14,896 bases of DNA from Flavobacterium psychrophilum (GCA_022729635.1 DZAU01000007.1:25213-40108); one strand, 5' to 3'; positions 1 to 9,627 are shown, counted from the stretch's first letter. A program made the numbers and translations. Notes: generated by a model from the letters alone, not told the origin.

Positions 1-1
1 T

Positions 2-55
2 CAAGATGAAGTGGATTCTAAATGGGAAAGATTAGAACTTTATAGAGATTTGTAG
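2..55 (+). CDS. C-terminal fragment of an unidentified protein, cut by the window edge
   Basis: An open frame enters from the left edge and ends in TAG at 53-55, giving 17 residues (QDEVDSKWERLELYRDL). A strong terminator follows about 50 bp later, which supports this being a real gene end rather than chance. The fragment is too short to assign a family. The residues are charged and look like the end of a soluble helix, but nothing more can be said. Confidence 0.5.
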   Translation, partial: QDEVDSKWERLELYRDL

Positions 56-108
56 CTTGCTGCAATGATTTAAAAACTGTTTAAATAAGCAGGTGAATAA
101 TTAAATTG

Positions 109-149
109 AAAGACCTACTCGGGATTTAAAATCTTGGGTGGGTTTTTTT
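109..149 (+). terminator. Rho-independent terminator after the left-edge gene
   Basis: The arm 109-127 (AAAGACCTACTCGGGATTT) pairs with 129-147 when G-U pairs are allowed, and a run of seven T ends at 149. The innermost A/T pairs must open to make the loop. It separates the left-edge gene from pyrG. Confidence 0.75.
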
Positions 150-245
150 ATTTATGATTTTTAACCAAAAAACGATACCCACGTCTAACTTGTCAAGAAA
201 ATCAAAATTATCTCATTTCCAAATTAGTTTTTTCTAAATTTATAA

Positions 246-1955
<1,710 letters not shown>

Positions 1956-2050
1956 TGTTCAGTAATCAGTTTTTTAGTGGTCAGTTTTCGGTAAATTGGA
2001 TTAATAAATAATTTAGCAGTAAATAATAAAAATATATAAAAACATTCCAG

Positions 2051-2090
2051 ACTCGGCTCCCTCTCCTTCGGAGAGGGTCGGGGAGAGGAT
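2051..2090. repeat. Bacteroidota-type intergenic repeat with hairpin, between pyrG and yidC
   Basis: CCCTCTCC (2059-2066) pairs perfectly with GGAGAGGG (2070-2077) over a TTC loop, and a second GGGAGAGG follows at 2081-2088. Read on the minus strand it encodes SPRPSPKERE, a peptide I recall from many spurious Bacteroidota ORFs created by this repeat. No T-run follows, so it is not a standard terminator. It ends 12 bp before the yidC ATG. Confidence 0.7.
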
Positions 2091-2102
2091 AAAAAAATAA
2101 AA

Positions 2103-4010
2103 ATGGAAGAAAAAAAATTAGACCTCAATTCGATTATAGGTTTCATATTAATTTTTGGAATCTTGGTTTGGATAATGTATCAAAATCAACCTTCTGAAGC
2201 AACTATTGCCGCCGAAAAAGCTAAAAAAGAACTTGTCACCAAAGAAAAAGCAAATCAAATAGCCACAGCACAAGCTGCCGCAGCACCAGTAATTACAACT
2301 GCTTCTGGAGATTCAACACAATTGGCACAAGCACAAAAAATGCTTGGCGGTTTTGCTTATTCTGCAACACTTCCATCGGCAAAAAATGACTTTACAACCC
2401 TCGAAAATGAATTGGTAAAACTAAAAATCGCCAATAAAGGAGGGTATATTGTAGAAGCCACTTTAAAAAAATATGAAAAATTCAAAAAAGGTTCCGGGCA
2501 ATTAGTAGCATTGATAAAAGACAACAATGCCAATTTGAATATTCAATTGCAAACTAGTGATAATCGTACTTTAAACACAAAAGACCTGTATTTCGAACCC
2601 ACTTTAACGAAAGTTGGAGCAGACCAAATCCTTTCGATGAAATTGAAAGCTGGAGCCAATGAATATTTGGAATACAAATATGTATTAAAGCCAAATGATT
2701 ATATGATTGGTTTTGATCTTCGTTCGCAAGGATTGAATAAAATTTTGAATACCACTAAACCATTGGATTTAGAATGGAATTTGAAAACCTACAGAAATGA
2801 AAAAAGTATTTCTTATGAAAATCGTTATACAGAAATATATTTTGAATACGAAGATGGTAAGATTGATTATGTTGGACTAGGGAAAGACAAAGAAGAAAAC
2901 CCAGGGAAAGCAACCTATATTGCTTATAAACAGCACTTTTTTTCCTCGATTTTATTGACAGATAAATCTTTTAAAACGGCTAAATTACATTCAGATGATT
3001 TGGTTAATGATGAAAAAATAGATACTGTTTTTACCAAACAATTAAAAGCAAATATTCCGTTAGCATTCGATAAAGGAGAATTGGATTATAAAATGAGTTG
3101 GTATTTTGGACCAACGGATTATAAGAAATTAAAATCGTACGACAAAAATCTTGAGAAAATTATTGCTCTGGGTTGGGGGATTTTCGGATGGATTAATATG
3201 TTTATTTTTATTCCATTATTTGGGTTTTTAAGCACAACTTTAGGACTTTCACTGGGAATCGCAATCATTATTTTCACCATTTTGATTAAAGTTGCAATGT
3301 CGCCTATTACGTTCAAATCATTCCTGTCGCAAGCCAAAATGAAAGTATTACGTCCTGAAATCACTGAATTGGGAGAAAAATTCAAAAAAGACCCAATGAA
3401 GAAACAACAGGAAACAATGAAATTATACAACAAAGCGGGCGTAAATCCTATGGCGGGTTGTATTCCGGCATTGATACAAATTCCGTTTATGTATGCGTCG
3501 TTTCAGTTTTTCCCGTCGGCTTTCGAATTAAGACAAAAAAGTTTCCTTTGGGCAGACGATTTATCCTCTTTTGATGATGTCATAAAGTTACCATTTCATA
3601 TTCCTTTATACGGAGATCATATCAGTTTGTTCCCAGTTCTTGCCTCGATTGCGATTTTCTTCTATATGAAAATGACTTCTGGCGACCAGCAAATGGCAAC
3701 TCCTCAACAAGAAGGAATGCCGGATATGGCAAAAATGATGAAAATGATGATTTATATTTCGCCAATAATGATGTTGTTTTTCTTCAATAGTTATGGAGCC
3801 GGATTGAGTTTGTATAACTTTATTTCGAATTTGATTACCATTGGAATTATGATTGTCATCAAGCGATATTTCATTGACAGCGATAAAATTCACGCCCAAA
3901 TCCAAGAAAATAAATTGAAAGAGCCAAAGAAACAAGGTAAATTTCAGCGTAAACTTCAAGAAGTGATGGAACAGGCAGAAGCTCAAAAAGCTAAAGACAA
4001 AAAGAAATAA
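2103..4010 (+). CDS. yidC: YidC/Oxa1-family membrane protein insertase
   Basis: Inner-membrane insertase that places and folds membrane proteins, alone or with the Sec translocon. The 635 residues have the long Gram-negative layout. There is an N-terminal membrane anchor (about 10-26) and a low-complexity Ala/Lys linker (30-75). A large periplasmic beta domain runs from about 80 to 345. The conserved core (about 355-590) contains several membrane segments and the signature region KAGVNPMAGCIPALIQIPFM (444-463). Lys396 in ILIKVAMSPIT aligns by eye with the groove arginine of E. coli YidC (Arg366), so the positive charge is kept. The tail after 600 is strongly basic and probably contacts the ribosome (inference). 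The start follows an A-rich stretch. No promoter box was seen in the 147-bp gap, so it is likely read from pyrG. A terminator follows directly. Confidence 0.97.
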   Translation: MEEKKLDLNSIIGFILIFGILVWIMYQNQPSEATIAAEKAKKELVTKEKANQIATAQAAAAPVITTASGDSTQLAQAQKMLGGFAYSATLPSAKNDFTTLENELVKLKIANKGGYIVEATLKKYEKFKKGSGQLVALIKDNNANLNIQLQTSDNRTLNTKDLYFEPTLTKVGADQILSMKLKAGANEYLEYKYVLKPNDYMIGFDLRSQGLNKILNTTKPLDLEWNLKTYRNEKSISYENRYTEIYFEYEDGKIDYVGLGKDKEENPGKATYIAYKQHFFSSILLTDKSFKTAKLHSDDLVNDEKIDTVFTKQLKANIPLAFDKGELDYKMSWYFGPTDYKKLKSYDKNLEKIIALGWGIFGWINMFIFIPLFGFLSTTLGLSLGIAIIIFTILIKVAMSPITFKSFLSQAKMKVLRPEITELGEKFKKDPMKKQQETMKLYNKAGVNPMAGCIPALIQIPFMYASFQFFPSAFELRQKSFLWADDLSSFDDVIKLPFHIPLYGDHISLFPVLASIAIFFYMKMTSGDQQMATPQQEGMPDMAKMMKMMIYISPIMMLFFFNSYGAGLSLYNFISNLITIGIMIVIKRYFIDSDKIHAQIQENKLKEPKKQGKFQRKLQEVMEQAEAQKAKDKKK

Positions 4011-4015
4011 TTTTT

Positions 4016-4045
4016 AAAGAATCCCGATTATTTCGGGATTTTTTT
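4016..4045 (+). terminator. Rho-independent terminator after yidC
   Basis: AATCCCGA (4020-4027) pairs with TCGGGATT (4033-4040) over a five-base loop. The stem can extend outward by A-T and G-U pairs, and a T-run reaches 4045. It starts 5 bp after the yidC stop. Confidence 0.88.
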
Positions 4046-4094
4046 ATTGGAATAATTTTTGATAATCAAATGCGTTTAGAATAAAAAGATAACT

Positions 4095-4811
4095 ATGAGA
4101 GCGTTTTATAAAAAAGGAATATTCGTTTTGATTTTTTTGAATGTGTTTTGCATTCAGGCGCAAAATGATTTCAATAAATTAGATGACAAAGGCAAAAAAA
4201 ACGGACTTTGGAAAGGTTTTTACCAAGACACCAAAAATCAAAAATACGAAGGCACTTTCGACCACGGAAAAGAAGTAGGCACTTTTACTTTTTATGATAA
4301 TACGAAAGCAAAAATCATAATTGCTACTCGAGAATTTAAACCTAAAGATAATTCAGCCTACACCATTTTTTATGACCAAAGCAAAAATAAAGTAAGCGAA
4401 GGAAAAGTGGTTAATAAACTTTTTGAAGGGCAATGGAAATACTATCACAAAGCCTCAAAAGTGGTGATGACAATAGAAAATTACAGCAACGGAAAGTTAG
4501 AAGGCTTGCGTTCTGTTTTTTATCCAAGTGATAAAATTGCCGAAGAAATAAATTATAAAAATAACCTTAAAAACGGCTTTTATAAAAAATATACCGAAAC
4601 CGGAATCATTATCGAAGAATCGAATTATAAGAACAATGAATTTGATGGATTGGCCATTTTTAGAGATGCCGATGACGGAACAATTGTCTCAAAAGGAAAG
4701 TTTACCAATGGAAAAAAAACAGGAATTTGGCAGTTTTTCGAAAAAGGAAAATTGGTCAAAGAAATGAATATGAGTTTTCCGCAAAGCAAGTCAAAAATCA
4801 AAACCAATTAA
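4095..4811 (+). CDS. Secreted YwqK/MORN_2-type repeat protein, function unknown
   Basis: 238 residues with an N-terminal signal peptide (about 1-23, hydrophobic FVLIFLNVF, likely cut near QAQ-N). The Cys19 context (NVFC) is a poor lipobox, so a soluble periplasmic or surface protein is more likely than a lipoprotein. The mature part is built of about seven short repeats with the pattern NGkxxGxWxxYyxxG: around 36-43, 58-68, 108-117, 132-143, 156-166, 180-190 and 206-220. This is the MORN_2 type. Databases often label such proteins 'YwqK family antitoxin', but there is no toxin gene beside it and that name should not be taken as a function. It follows the yidC terminator; only an imperfect TA-N3-TTTG lies upstream (4053-4061), so its promoter is unclear. 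Confidence 0.85.
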   Translation: MRAFYKKGIFVLIFLNVFCIQAQNDFNKLDDKGKKNGLWKGFYQDTKNQKYEGTFDHGKEVGTFTFYDNTKAKIIIATREFKPKDNSAYTIFYDQSKNKVSEGKVVNKLFEGQWKYYHKASKVVMTIENYSNGKLEGLRSVFYPSDKIAEEINYKNNLKNGFYKKYTETGIIIEESNYKNNEFDGLAIFRDADDGTIVSKGKFTNGKKTGIWQFFEKGKLVKEMNMSFPQSKSKIKTN

Positions 4812-4821
4812 GGGTTGCTTT

Positions 4822-5010
4822 TAAAGTTTTACCGCAAAGTCACAAAGAAATTTTTTCGGTAATTGTTTAAAGGTTACAAAGATGAAAATCTTCGATTATC
4901 AAAATAATTATATAGAATGATGTTTCTTTGAAAATCGAAGATTTTCAACTTTGCGGTCTTAAATTCTAAAATTATTAAAGAAAACTTTGCGCCTTTGCGG
5001 TAAAATTTTA
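4822..5010. repeat. 189-bp nested palindromic repeat element
   Basis: The outer arms 4822-4847 and 4985-5010 are inverted copies matching at 23 of 26 positions, with the core TTTTACCGCAAAG. A second inverted pair lies inside: 4877-4903 and 4927-4953, 25 of 27 matching, with core GAAAATCTTCGATT and a 23-base loop. CGCAAAG-type words recur at the inner boundary (ACTTTGCGGT at 4949-4958). No ORF and no convincing target duplication were found. It fills most of the 285-bp gap before mnmA and ends about 50 bp before the mnmA promoter box. It resembles dispersed ACCGCAAAG repeats of Flavobacterium genomes (recalled, not searched). Confidence 0.75.
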
Positions 5011-5060
5011 ATTGCAAATGGTTAATACTATTTATACACCAATCCTGTTGTAAATCTTTG

Positions 5061-5068
5061 TAACTTTG
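5061..5068 (+). promoter_or_regulatory. Candidate mnmA promoter, -7 box TAACTTTG
   Basis: TAACTTTG matches TAnnTTTG exactly. No TTG is found at the right upstream distance; the TTG at 5048 is too close. A start site near 5075 would give a leader of about 22 nt to the ATG at 5097. This box probably serves mnmA and the two genes after it. Confidence 0.5.
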
Positions 5069-5096
5069 CCACCTTATTAAATTGAAATTATTTCAA

Positions 5097-6284
5097 ATGA
5101 AACGTGTAGTTGTTGGGCTTTCCGGCGGTGTAGATTCGAGTGTTGCGGCTTATTTATTGCAGCAGCAAGGCTATGAAGTCATTGGTCTTTTTATGAAAAA
5201 TTGGCACGATGATTCCGTTACCATTTCTAACGAATGTCCTTGGCTCGAAGACAGCAACGATGCTTTATTGGTTGCCGAAAAATTGGGAATTCCTTTCCAA
5301 ACGGTTGACTTAAGCGAAGAATACAAAGAGAAAATCGTTGATTATATGTTCAACGAATATGAAAAAGGGCGAACTCCAAATCCTGATGTGCTTTGTAACC
5401 GCGAAATAAAATTCGAAGTTTTTATGAAAATCGCTTTAAGTCTTGGTGCCGATTATGTGGCGACAGGTCATTATTGCCGAAAAGGAGAAATCGAAATCAA
5501 CGGAGAAAAAGTATTTCAACTTTTGGCTGGAGCCGATAATAATAAAGACCAATCCTATTTTCTTTGTCAGTTATCTCAAGAGCAATTGGCAAAATCTTTG
5601 TTTCCAATAGGCGAATTAACAAAACCCGAAGTGCGCGAAATCGCTCTAGAATTGGATTTGGTTACCGCCGAAAAAAGAGATTCCCAAGGTTTGTGTTTTA
5701 TTGGAAAAGTAAGATTGCCAGAGTTTTTGCAACAAAAATTACAACCCAAAGAAGGATTAATTATTCAAATTGATGCTACTAATTCAGTATATAATTTAGA
5801 AAAATCATCAAATCTTTCCACTGAAGAAGCACTCGCTTTCGATGCAAAAAAAATACCTTACACTCCAGAAATGGGAAAAGTAGTCGGGAAACATCAAGGC
5901 GCGCATTATTTCACCATTGGACAACGAAAAGGACTCAATGTAGGCGGGACAATTGATCCATTATTTATCATTGCAACAAATGTTGAAACCAATACAATTT
6001 ATACCGGATTGGGCAGTCAACATCCGGGATTGTTCAAAAAAGCGTTACGAATAGAAAAATCCGAAGTGCATTGGATTCGCAAAGATTTGGCTTTAGCCAA
6101 TGGCGAAACAATGGAAGTTATGGCGCGAATTCGCTACCGTCAGCCGTTGCAAAAAGCGACTTTACACCAATTTGAAAACGAAATGTACGTGGCTTTCGAA
6201 GAACCACAATCCGCCATCACCGAAGGACAATTTGTGGCTTGGTATTTAAACGAAGAATTAGTTGGTTCCGGAGTAATTTCATAG
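5097..6284 (+). CDS. mnmA: tRNA-specific 2-thiouridylase MnmA
   Basis: Adds sulfur to U34 in the anticodon of Lys, Glu and Gln tRNAs (s2U34), using ATP to adenylate the base and a persulfide sulfur donor. With the ATG start the protein has 395 residues, normal for the family. The PP-loop SGGVDSS (9-15) binds ATP. The catalytic pair is Cys100 in NPDVLCN and Cys200 in [19 protein letters not shown] (117-126) and DQSYFLCQL (151-159) are typical family segments. An in-frame TTG at 5082 would add MKLFQ, but the ATG gives the standard N terminus [11 protein letters not shown] and suits the promoter position. The downstream protease starts 25 bp after the stop with no promoter box, suggesting co-transcription. 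Confidence 0.96.
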   Translation: MKRVVVGLSGGVDSSVAAYLLQQQGYEVIGLFMKNWHDDSVTISNECPWLEDSNDALLVAEKLGIPFQTVDLSEEYKEKIVDYMFNEYEKGRTPNPDVLCNREIKFEVFMKIALSLGADYVATGHYCRKGEIEINGEKVFQLLAGADNNKDQSYFLCQLSQEQLAKSLFPIGELTKPEVREIALELDLVTAEKRDSQGLCFIGKVRLPEFLQQKLQPKEGLIIQIDATNSVYNLEKSSNLSTEEALAFDAKKIPYTPEMGKVVGKHQGAHYFTIGQRKGLNVGGTIDPLFIIATNVETNTIYTGLGSQHPGLFKKALRIEKSEVHWIRKDLALANGETMEVMARIRYRQPLQKATLHQFENEMYVAFEEPQSAITEGQFVAWYLNEELVGSGVIS

Positions 6285-6309
6285 ATTCGTATTTTATTTC
6301 CAAAAAAGT

Positions 6310-7941
6310 ATGAAAAAAATATTCGTTTTTCTGTTTTTAGTTTCGAGTTTTGTTGGTTTTTCCCAAGAAGATGCTTGGGTATATTTTAAAGACAAACCTG
6401 ATGAAGCAAATTATTTTGCCACTCCAACGTTAATGCTCACACAAAGAGCTTTAGACAGACGAACCGTTCAAGGAATTGCTCTCGATAGTAAAGATGTTCC
6501 AGTTTACCAACCTTATATCGATGAAATTATTGCGTCGCCTGGAATTACGGTGAAAGCCAAATCAAAATGGATGAACTGTCTTCACATTCGTGGTTTGCAG
6601 GCCAATATTGAAGCGTTAAAATTATTGTCTTCGGTTCTTCGCATTGATTTTGCTGATAAATCTTTGAATGGTACAGTTAAAAAAACATCCGCAAAACTAA
6701 AATTTAAGCCTGTAAACAAAGTGTTGCAAACCACAGTAAATTTCAATTATGGCAATTCAGCCAATCAAATTCAAATGTTAAACGGACATTTGTTGCATCA
6801 ACAGAATTTCACAGGAACAGGAAAAATAATTGCCGTTCTAGATGCGGGTTTTCCGGGAGTTAATACGGCACAGCCTTTTCAAAGACTGATTACCAATGGT
6901 TCCATTCTGGGCGGATATGATTACGTCAATAAAAGCACTAATTTTTATACAGGAAATTCACACGGAACACTTGTGCTTTCTACAATGGGAGGTTTTACGG
7001 ACGGTCAATTAGTAGGGACAGCACCAGACTCACAATACTATTTATTTATCACTGAAGATGTAGCTTCAGAAAATCCGGTTGAAGAATCAAATTGGGTTGA
7101 AGCCGCCGAAGAAGCTGATAGATTAGGAGTTGATATTATTACCTCTTCTTTGGGTTATTTTGCTTACGATAATCCCGCATACAGTCACACATATTCTGAT
7201 ATGACAGGAAATTCCGCCTTTGCTTCACAAGGTGCCAATATTGCTTTTAGCAAAGGTATTTTTGTTGTTGCAAGTGCCGGAAACGAAGGAGCAAGTATCG
7301 TAGAACCACACGTTGGCGTTCCTGCCGAAGCCTTAAATGTGTTGGGAATTGGAGCCGTAAAAGCGGATGAAACTTATGCTGCATTTAGTTCTATTGGTCC
7401 AAGTTTTGACGGTCGTGTAAAACCTGATGTAATGGCTCAAGGAGATCCAGCAGTTTTGTCGGATACAGCCGGAAATATCACTTCAGCAAGCGGAACTTCA
7501 TTTTCCGGACCAATTATGGCGGGAATGGTAGCCTGTTTATGGCAAGCCTTGCCTGGAAAAACGAATGCTCAAATAAAACAATTAATCACACAATCAGCAG
7601 ATAATTTTTCTGAACCGCCAGTTAAATCAAGACCACAATATGGCTATGGAATACCAGATTTTAGTTTGGCTTTAGCCAATGGATTGTCAGTTAGCTCGTT
7701 TTCAAAAAATGATTTTATGGTTTATCCAAATCCAACGACTGATTCTATTTCTATAACTTCACCAGAAGGATTTGGTGTAAAAACAATTGCTATTTATACC
7801 ATTTTGGGACAAAAAGTTTTGGAGAAAAATATCTCAAGTCAATCGCCAACAATTTCATTGAAATCCTTGAATAGCGGAATGTATTTTTATAGAATAGAAT
7901 CGAATAATTTTTCTAAAAGCGGAAAAATATTAAAACTATAA
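6310..7941 (+). CDS. Secreted S8 (subtilisin-like) serine protease with T9SS sorting domain
   Basis: 543 residues. Signal peptide 1-18 (cut after FVGFSQ or nearby), then a pro-region to about 120 that probably inhibits or folds the enzyme. The peptidase domain is about 165-455. The full catalytic triad is visible: Asp178 in IAVLDAG, His218 in GNSHGT and Ser397 in SGTSFSGP, with the oxyanion Asn325 in ASAGNEG. The last ~75 residues begin with FMVYPNPTTDSISI (469-482) and end in a basic GKILKL. That is the type A C-terminal signal that sends proteins through the Bacteroidota type IX secretion system, so the product should reach the cell surface or medium. The substrate is unknown. It sits 25 bp after mnmA and 14 bp before the next gene on the same strand; the functional link is unclear and may only be shared transcription. 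Confidence 0.93.
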   Translation: MKKIFVFLFLVSSFVGFSQEDAWVYFKDKPDEANYFATPTLMLTQRALDRRTVQGIALDSKDVPVYQPYIDEIIASPGITVKAKSKWMNCLHIRGLQANIEALKLLSSVLRIDFADKSLNGTVKKTSAKLKFKPVNKVLQTTVNFNYGNSANQIQMLNGHLLHQQNFTGTGKIIAVLDAGFPGVNTAQPFQRLITNGSILGGYDYVNKSTNFYTGNSHGTLVLSTMGGFTDGQLVGTAPDSQYYLFITEDVASENPVEESNWVEAAEEADRLGVDIITSSLGYFAYDNPAYSHTYSDMTGNSAFASQGANIAFSKGIFVVASAGNEGASIVEPHVGVPAEALNVLGIGAVKADETYAAFSSIGPSFDGRVKPDVMAQGDPAVLSDTAGNITSASGTSFSGPIMAGMVACLWQALPGKTNAQIKQLITQSADNFSEPPVKSRPQYGYGIPDFSLALANGLSVSSFSKNDFMVYPNPTTDSISITSPEGFGVKTIAIYTILGQKVLEKNISSQSPTISLKSLNSGMYFYRIESNNFSKSGKILKL

Positions 7942-7955
7942 TTTTCAAACGTTCA

Positions 7956-8900
7956 ATGAATAAAATCACCCAACTTTTCAATATCAAATATCCAATTATT
8001 CAGGGAGGAATGATTTGGAATTCAGGCTATAAACTGGCAAGTGCGGTCAGTAATGCCGGAGGTTTGGGATTGATTGGTGCAGGTTCGATGTATCCCGAAG
8101 TTTTGCGGGAACACATCCAAAAATGTAAAAAATCCACCGATAAACCCTTTGGTGTAAACGTTCCGATGTTGTATCCAAACATCGAAGAAATCATTACTAT
8201 TATTGTAGAGGAAGAAGTAAAAATTGTTTTTACATCAGCCGGAAATCCAAAAACATGGACTTCTTTTTTGAAGGAAAAAGGAATAATTGTAGTTCACGTG
8301 GTGAGTAGTTCTGTCTTTGCATTGAAAGCACAAGAAGCTGGAGTTGATGCTGTGGTTGCCGAAGGATTTGAAGCCGGAGGACATAATGGTCGAGAAGAAA
8401 CCACCACTTTTACTTTGATTCCTATGGTAAAAGAAAAAATCAAAATTCCGTTAATTGCTGCAGGTGGAATTGCAAACGGACGTGGAATGCTTGCTGCAAT
8501 GGTTCTTGGAGCTGATGGTGTGCAAGTGGGAAGTCGTTTTGCTGCTTCGGTAGAATCATCGTCACACGAAAATTTCAAAAATAGAATTCTTGGCATTAAA
8601 GAAGGCGAAACACAAGTTACTTTAAAAGAATTGGCTCCGGTTCGATTGATAAAAAATAAATTTTACGAAGACGTTCAGGATTTGTATAAAAAATGCCCAA
8701 CTAAAGAAGAATTGGTCGCATTATTGGGCAGAGCCAGAGCAAAACGGGGAATGTTTGAAGGCGATTTGGTCGAGGGAGAACTTGAAATCGGGCAAATTGC
8801 AGGATTGATTCACGAGATAAAACCGGCTTCTGAAATTATCGAAGAAATGATTTCTGATTTTGAATTGGCCAAAAATGAGGTTAAAAAATTTAATTTCTAG
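7956..8900 (+). CDS. FMN-dependent NAD(P)H oxidoreductase, FabK / nitronate monooxygenase family
   Basis: 314-residue TIM-barrel flavoprotein, no signal peptide, cytoplasmic. Visible motifs are YPIIQGGM (12-19) near the flavin, AGGLGLIG (34-41), FGVNVP (65-70), AEGFEAGGHNG (135-145) with the catalytic His143, IAAGGIANG (167-175) for phosphate binding, and ADGVQVGSRF (186-195). The segment GQIAGLI (279-285) and the VFTSAGNP stretch (91-98) resemble enoyl-ACP reductase II (FabK) of Gram-positive bacteria more than the longer class I nitronate monooxygenases. It could therefore reduce enoyl-ACP in fatty-acid synthesis or oxidise nitronates; the sequence alone does not settle this. It starts 14 bp after the protease stop, so it is probably in the mnmA operon. 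Confidence 0.88.
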   Translation: MNKITQLFNIKYPIIQGGMIWNSGYKLASAVSNAGGLGLIGAGSMYPEVLREHIQKCKKSTDKPFGVNVPMLYPNIEEIITIIVEEEVKIVFTSAGNPKTWTSFLKEKGIIVVHVVSSSVFALKAQEAGVDAVVAEGFEAGGHNGREETTTFTLIPMVKEKIKIPLIAAGGIANGRGMLAAMVLGADGVQVGSRFAASVESSSHENFKNRILGIKEGETQVTLKELAPVRLIKNKFYEDVQDLYKKCPTKEELVALLGRARAKRGMFEGDLVEGELEIGQIAGLIHEIKPASEIIEEMISDFELAKNEVKKFNF

Positions 8901-8913
8901 AGTTTAATTTTAG

Positions 8914-8921
8914 TACTTTTG
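8914..8921 (+). promoter_or_regulatory. Candidate promoter, -7 box TACTTTTG
   Basis: Exact TAnnTTTG match 13 bp after the flavoprotein stop and 19 bp before the next ATG. No clear TTG -33 box. The leader would be only about 13 nt, which is common for this kind of promoter. Confidence 0.45.
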
Positions 8922-8940
8922 GATAGCATTAATTTTATAA

Positions 8941-9351
8941 ATGATGATAAAAATAATTAGTATTCTGATGTTTCTTGGTTTAGGATTGCAACAATCTTAT
9001 GGTCAAACATACAAATTCAGCACTTCTGGTCTTAGTGTCATGGCAAAAGACCAAAAGGGAAATTGGGGGAAATGGTCAGACTTGGATTTAGTCAATATTT
9101 TGGTAAAATTGGATACCGATAAAAACCGAATTATTGTTTATTCCGAAGCAATTCAAGTGTTTGAAATTATAGATTACATACCTTTAGAAGAAAACGAAAC
9201 CGATAGTATTTATTCATTTACATGTAAAGACAACAATGGTGAAGACTGTACTCTTTCGATTATTACACGAAAAAAACAAGACAATCGCAAGCAACTTTAC
9301 ATTAATTATGAGGACAGAATTATACTTTACAACATCTTCAATTACAAATAA
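8941..9351 (+). CDS. Small secreted protein of unknown function
   Basis: 136 residues starting ATGATG; the first ATG is used here, and starting at the second would remove one residue. Residues 1-22 form a clear signal peptide ending in SYGQ-T. The mature ~114 residues alternate short beta-like stretches (ILVKLDTDKNRIIVYSEAIQ, 53-72) with acidic turns. The two Cys (95 and 102, in TCKDNNGEDCTL) could form a disulfide outside the cytoplasm. It resembles small flavobacterial exported proteins that share a 'W..W....V.V.FD....I.IYS' layout (recalled, no named domain). It has its own promoter box at 8914 and a MITE-like element after it. Function not known. Confidence 0.75.
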   Translation: MMIKIISILMFLGLGLQQSYGQTYKFSTSGLSVMAKDQKGNWGKWSDLDLVNILVKLDTDKNRIIVYSEAIQVFEIIDYIPLEENETDSIYSFTCKDNNGEDCTLSIITRKKQDNRKQLYINYEDRIILYNIFNYK

Positions 9352-9364
9352 TACTTTAAGTTAA

Positions 9365-9543
9365 CCCGTTAGGTGTAATTAGCGAAATGGTATTTAAAAT
9401 TATTTTCCAAGCTAAAATTCTAATCAATTTATACCCAAATGTCAGTCTGAGCTTGTCGAAGACAATATAATAAGACACTTCAACAAGCTTAGTGTGACAT
9501 CCTATACAATTATTGATCAAAAAATATAATTACACCCAACGGG
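9365..9543. mobile_element. MITE-like element, copy 1 (179 bp)
   Basis: The ends are 17-bp terminal inverted repeats: CCCGTTAGGTGTAATTA (9365-9381) against the inverse of TAATTACACCCAACGGG (9527-9543), 16 of 17 matching. The 10-bp sequence TTTAAGTTAA lies directly outside both ends (9355-9364 and 9544-9553), as expected of a target-site duplication. In the middle is a hairpin, 9440-9461 with 9478-9499 (18 of 22), made of the CTGAGCTTGTCGAAG repeat found widely in Bacteroidota. No coding capacity, so movement would need a transposase supplied elsewhere. It fills most of the 276-bp gap before pafA, and its hairpin could also stop transcription from the upstream gene. Confidence 0.72.
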
Positions 9544-9627
9544 TTTAAGTTAATTAAAGATTAATTAATCTTCCCTAGCCAAATTTCCTAAACAAAATAT
9601 GTATTTTTACCAAAATTAAAAAATAAT

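Noticed and set aside
2059..2077. Hairpin as a terminator for pyrG
   Set aside because: Strong stem but no T-run follows; next bases are TCGGGGAGAGG.
4053..4061. Promoter box TAATTTTTG for the YwqK-type gene
   Set aside because: One base too long between TA and TTTG, and the -33 position falls in the yidC terminator; too weak to list.
5082..5096. TTG start adding five residues to MnmA
   Set aside because: The ATG at 5097 gives the standard family N terminus, and the promoter box leaves almost no leader for the TTG.
9360..9560. CRISPR array or tandem repeat between the small secreted gene and pafA
   Set aside because: The repeats are inverted, not direct and regularly spaced; they fit a hairpin with terminal inverted repeats.
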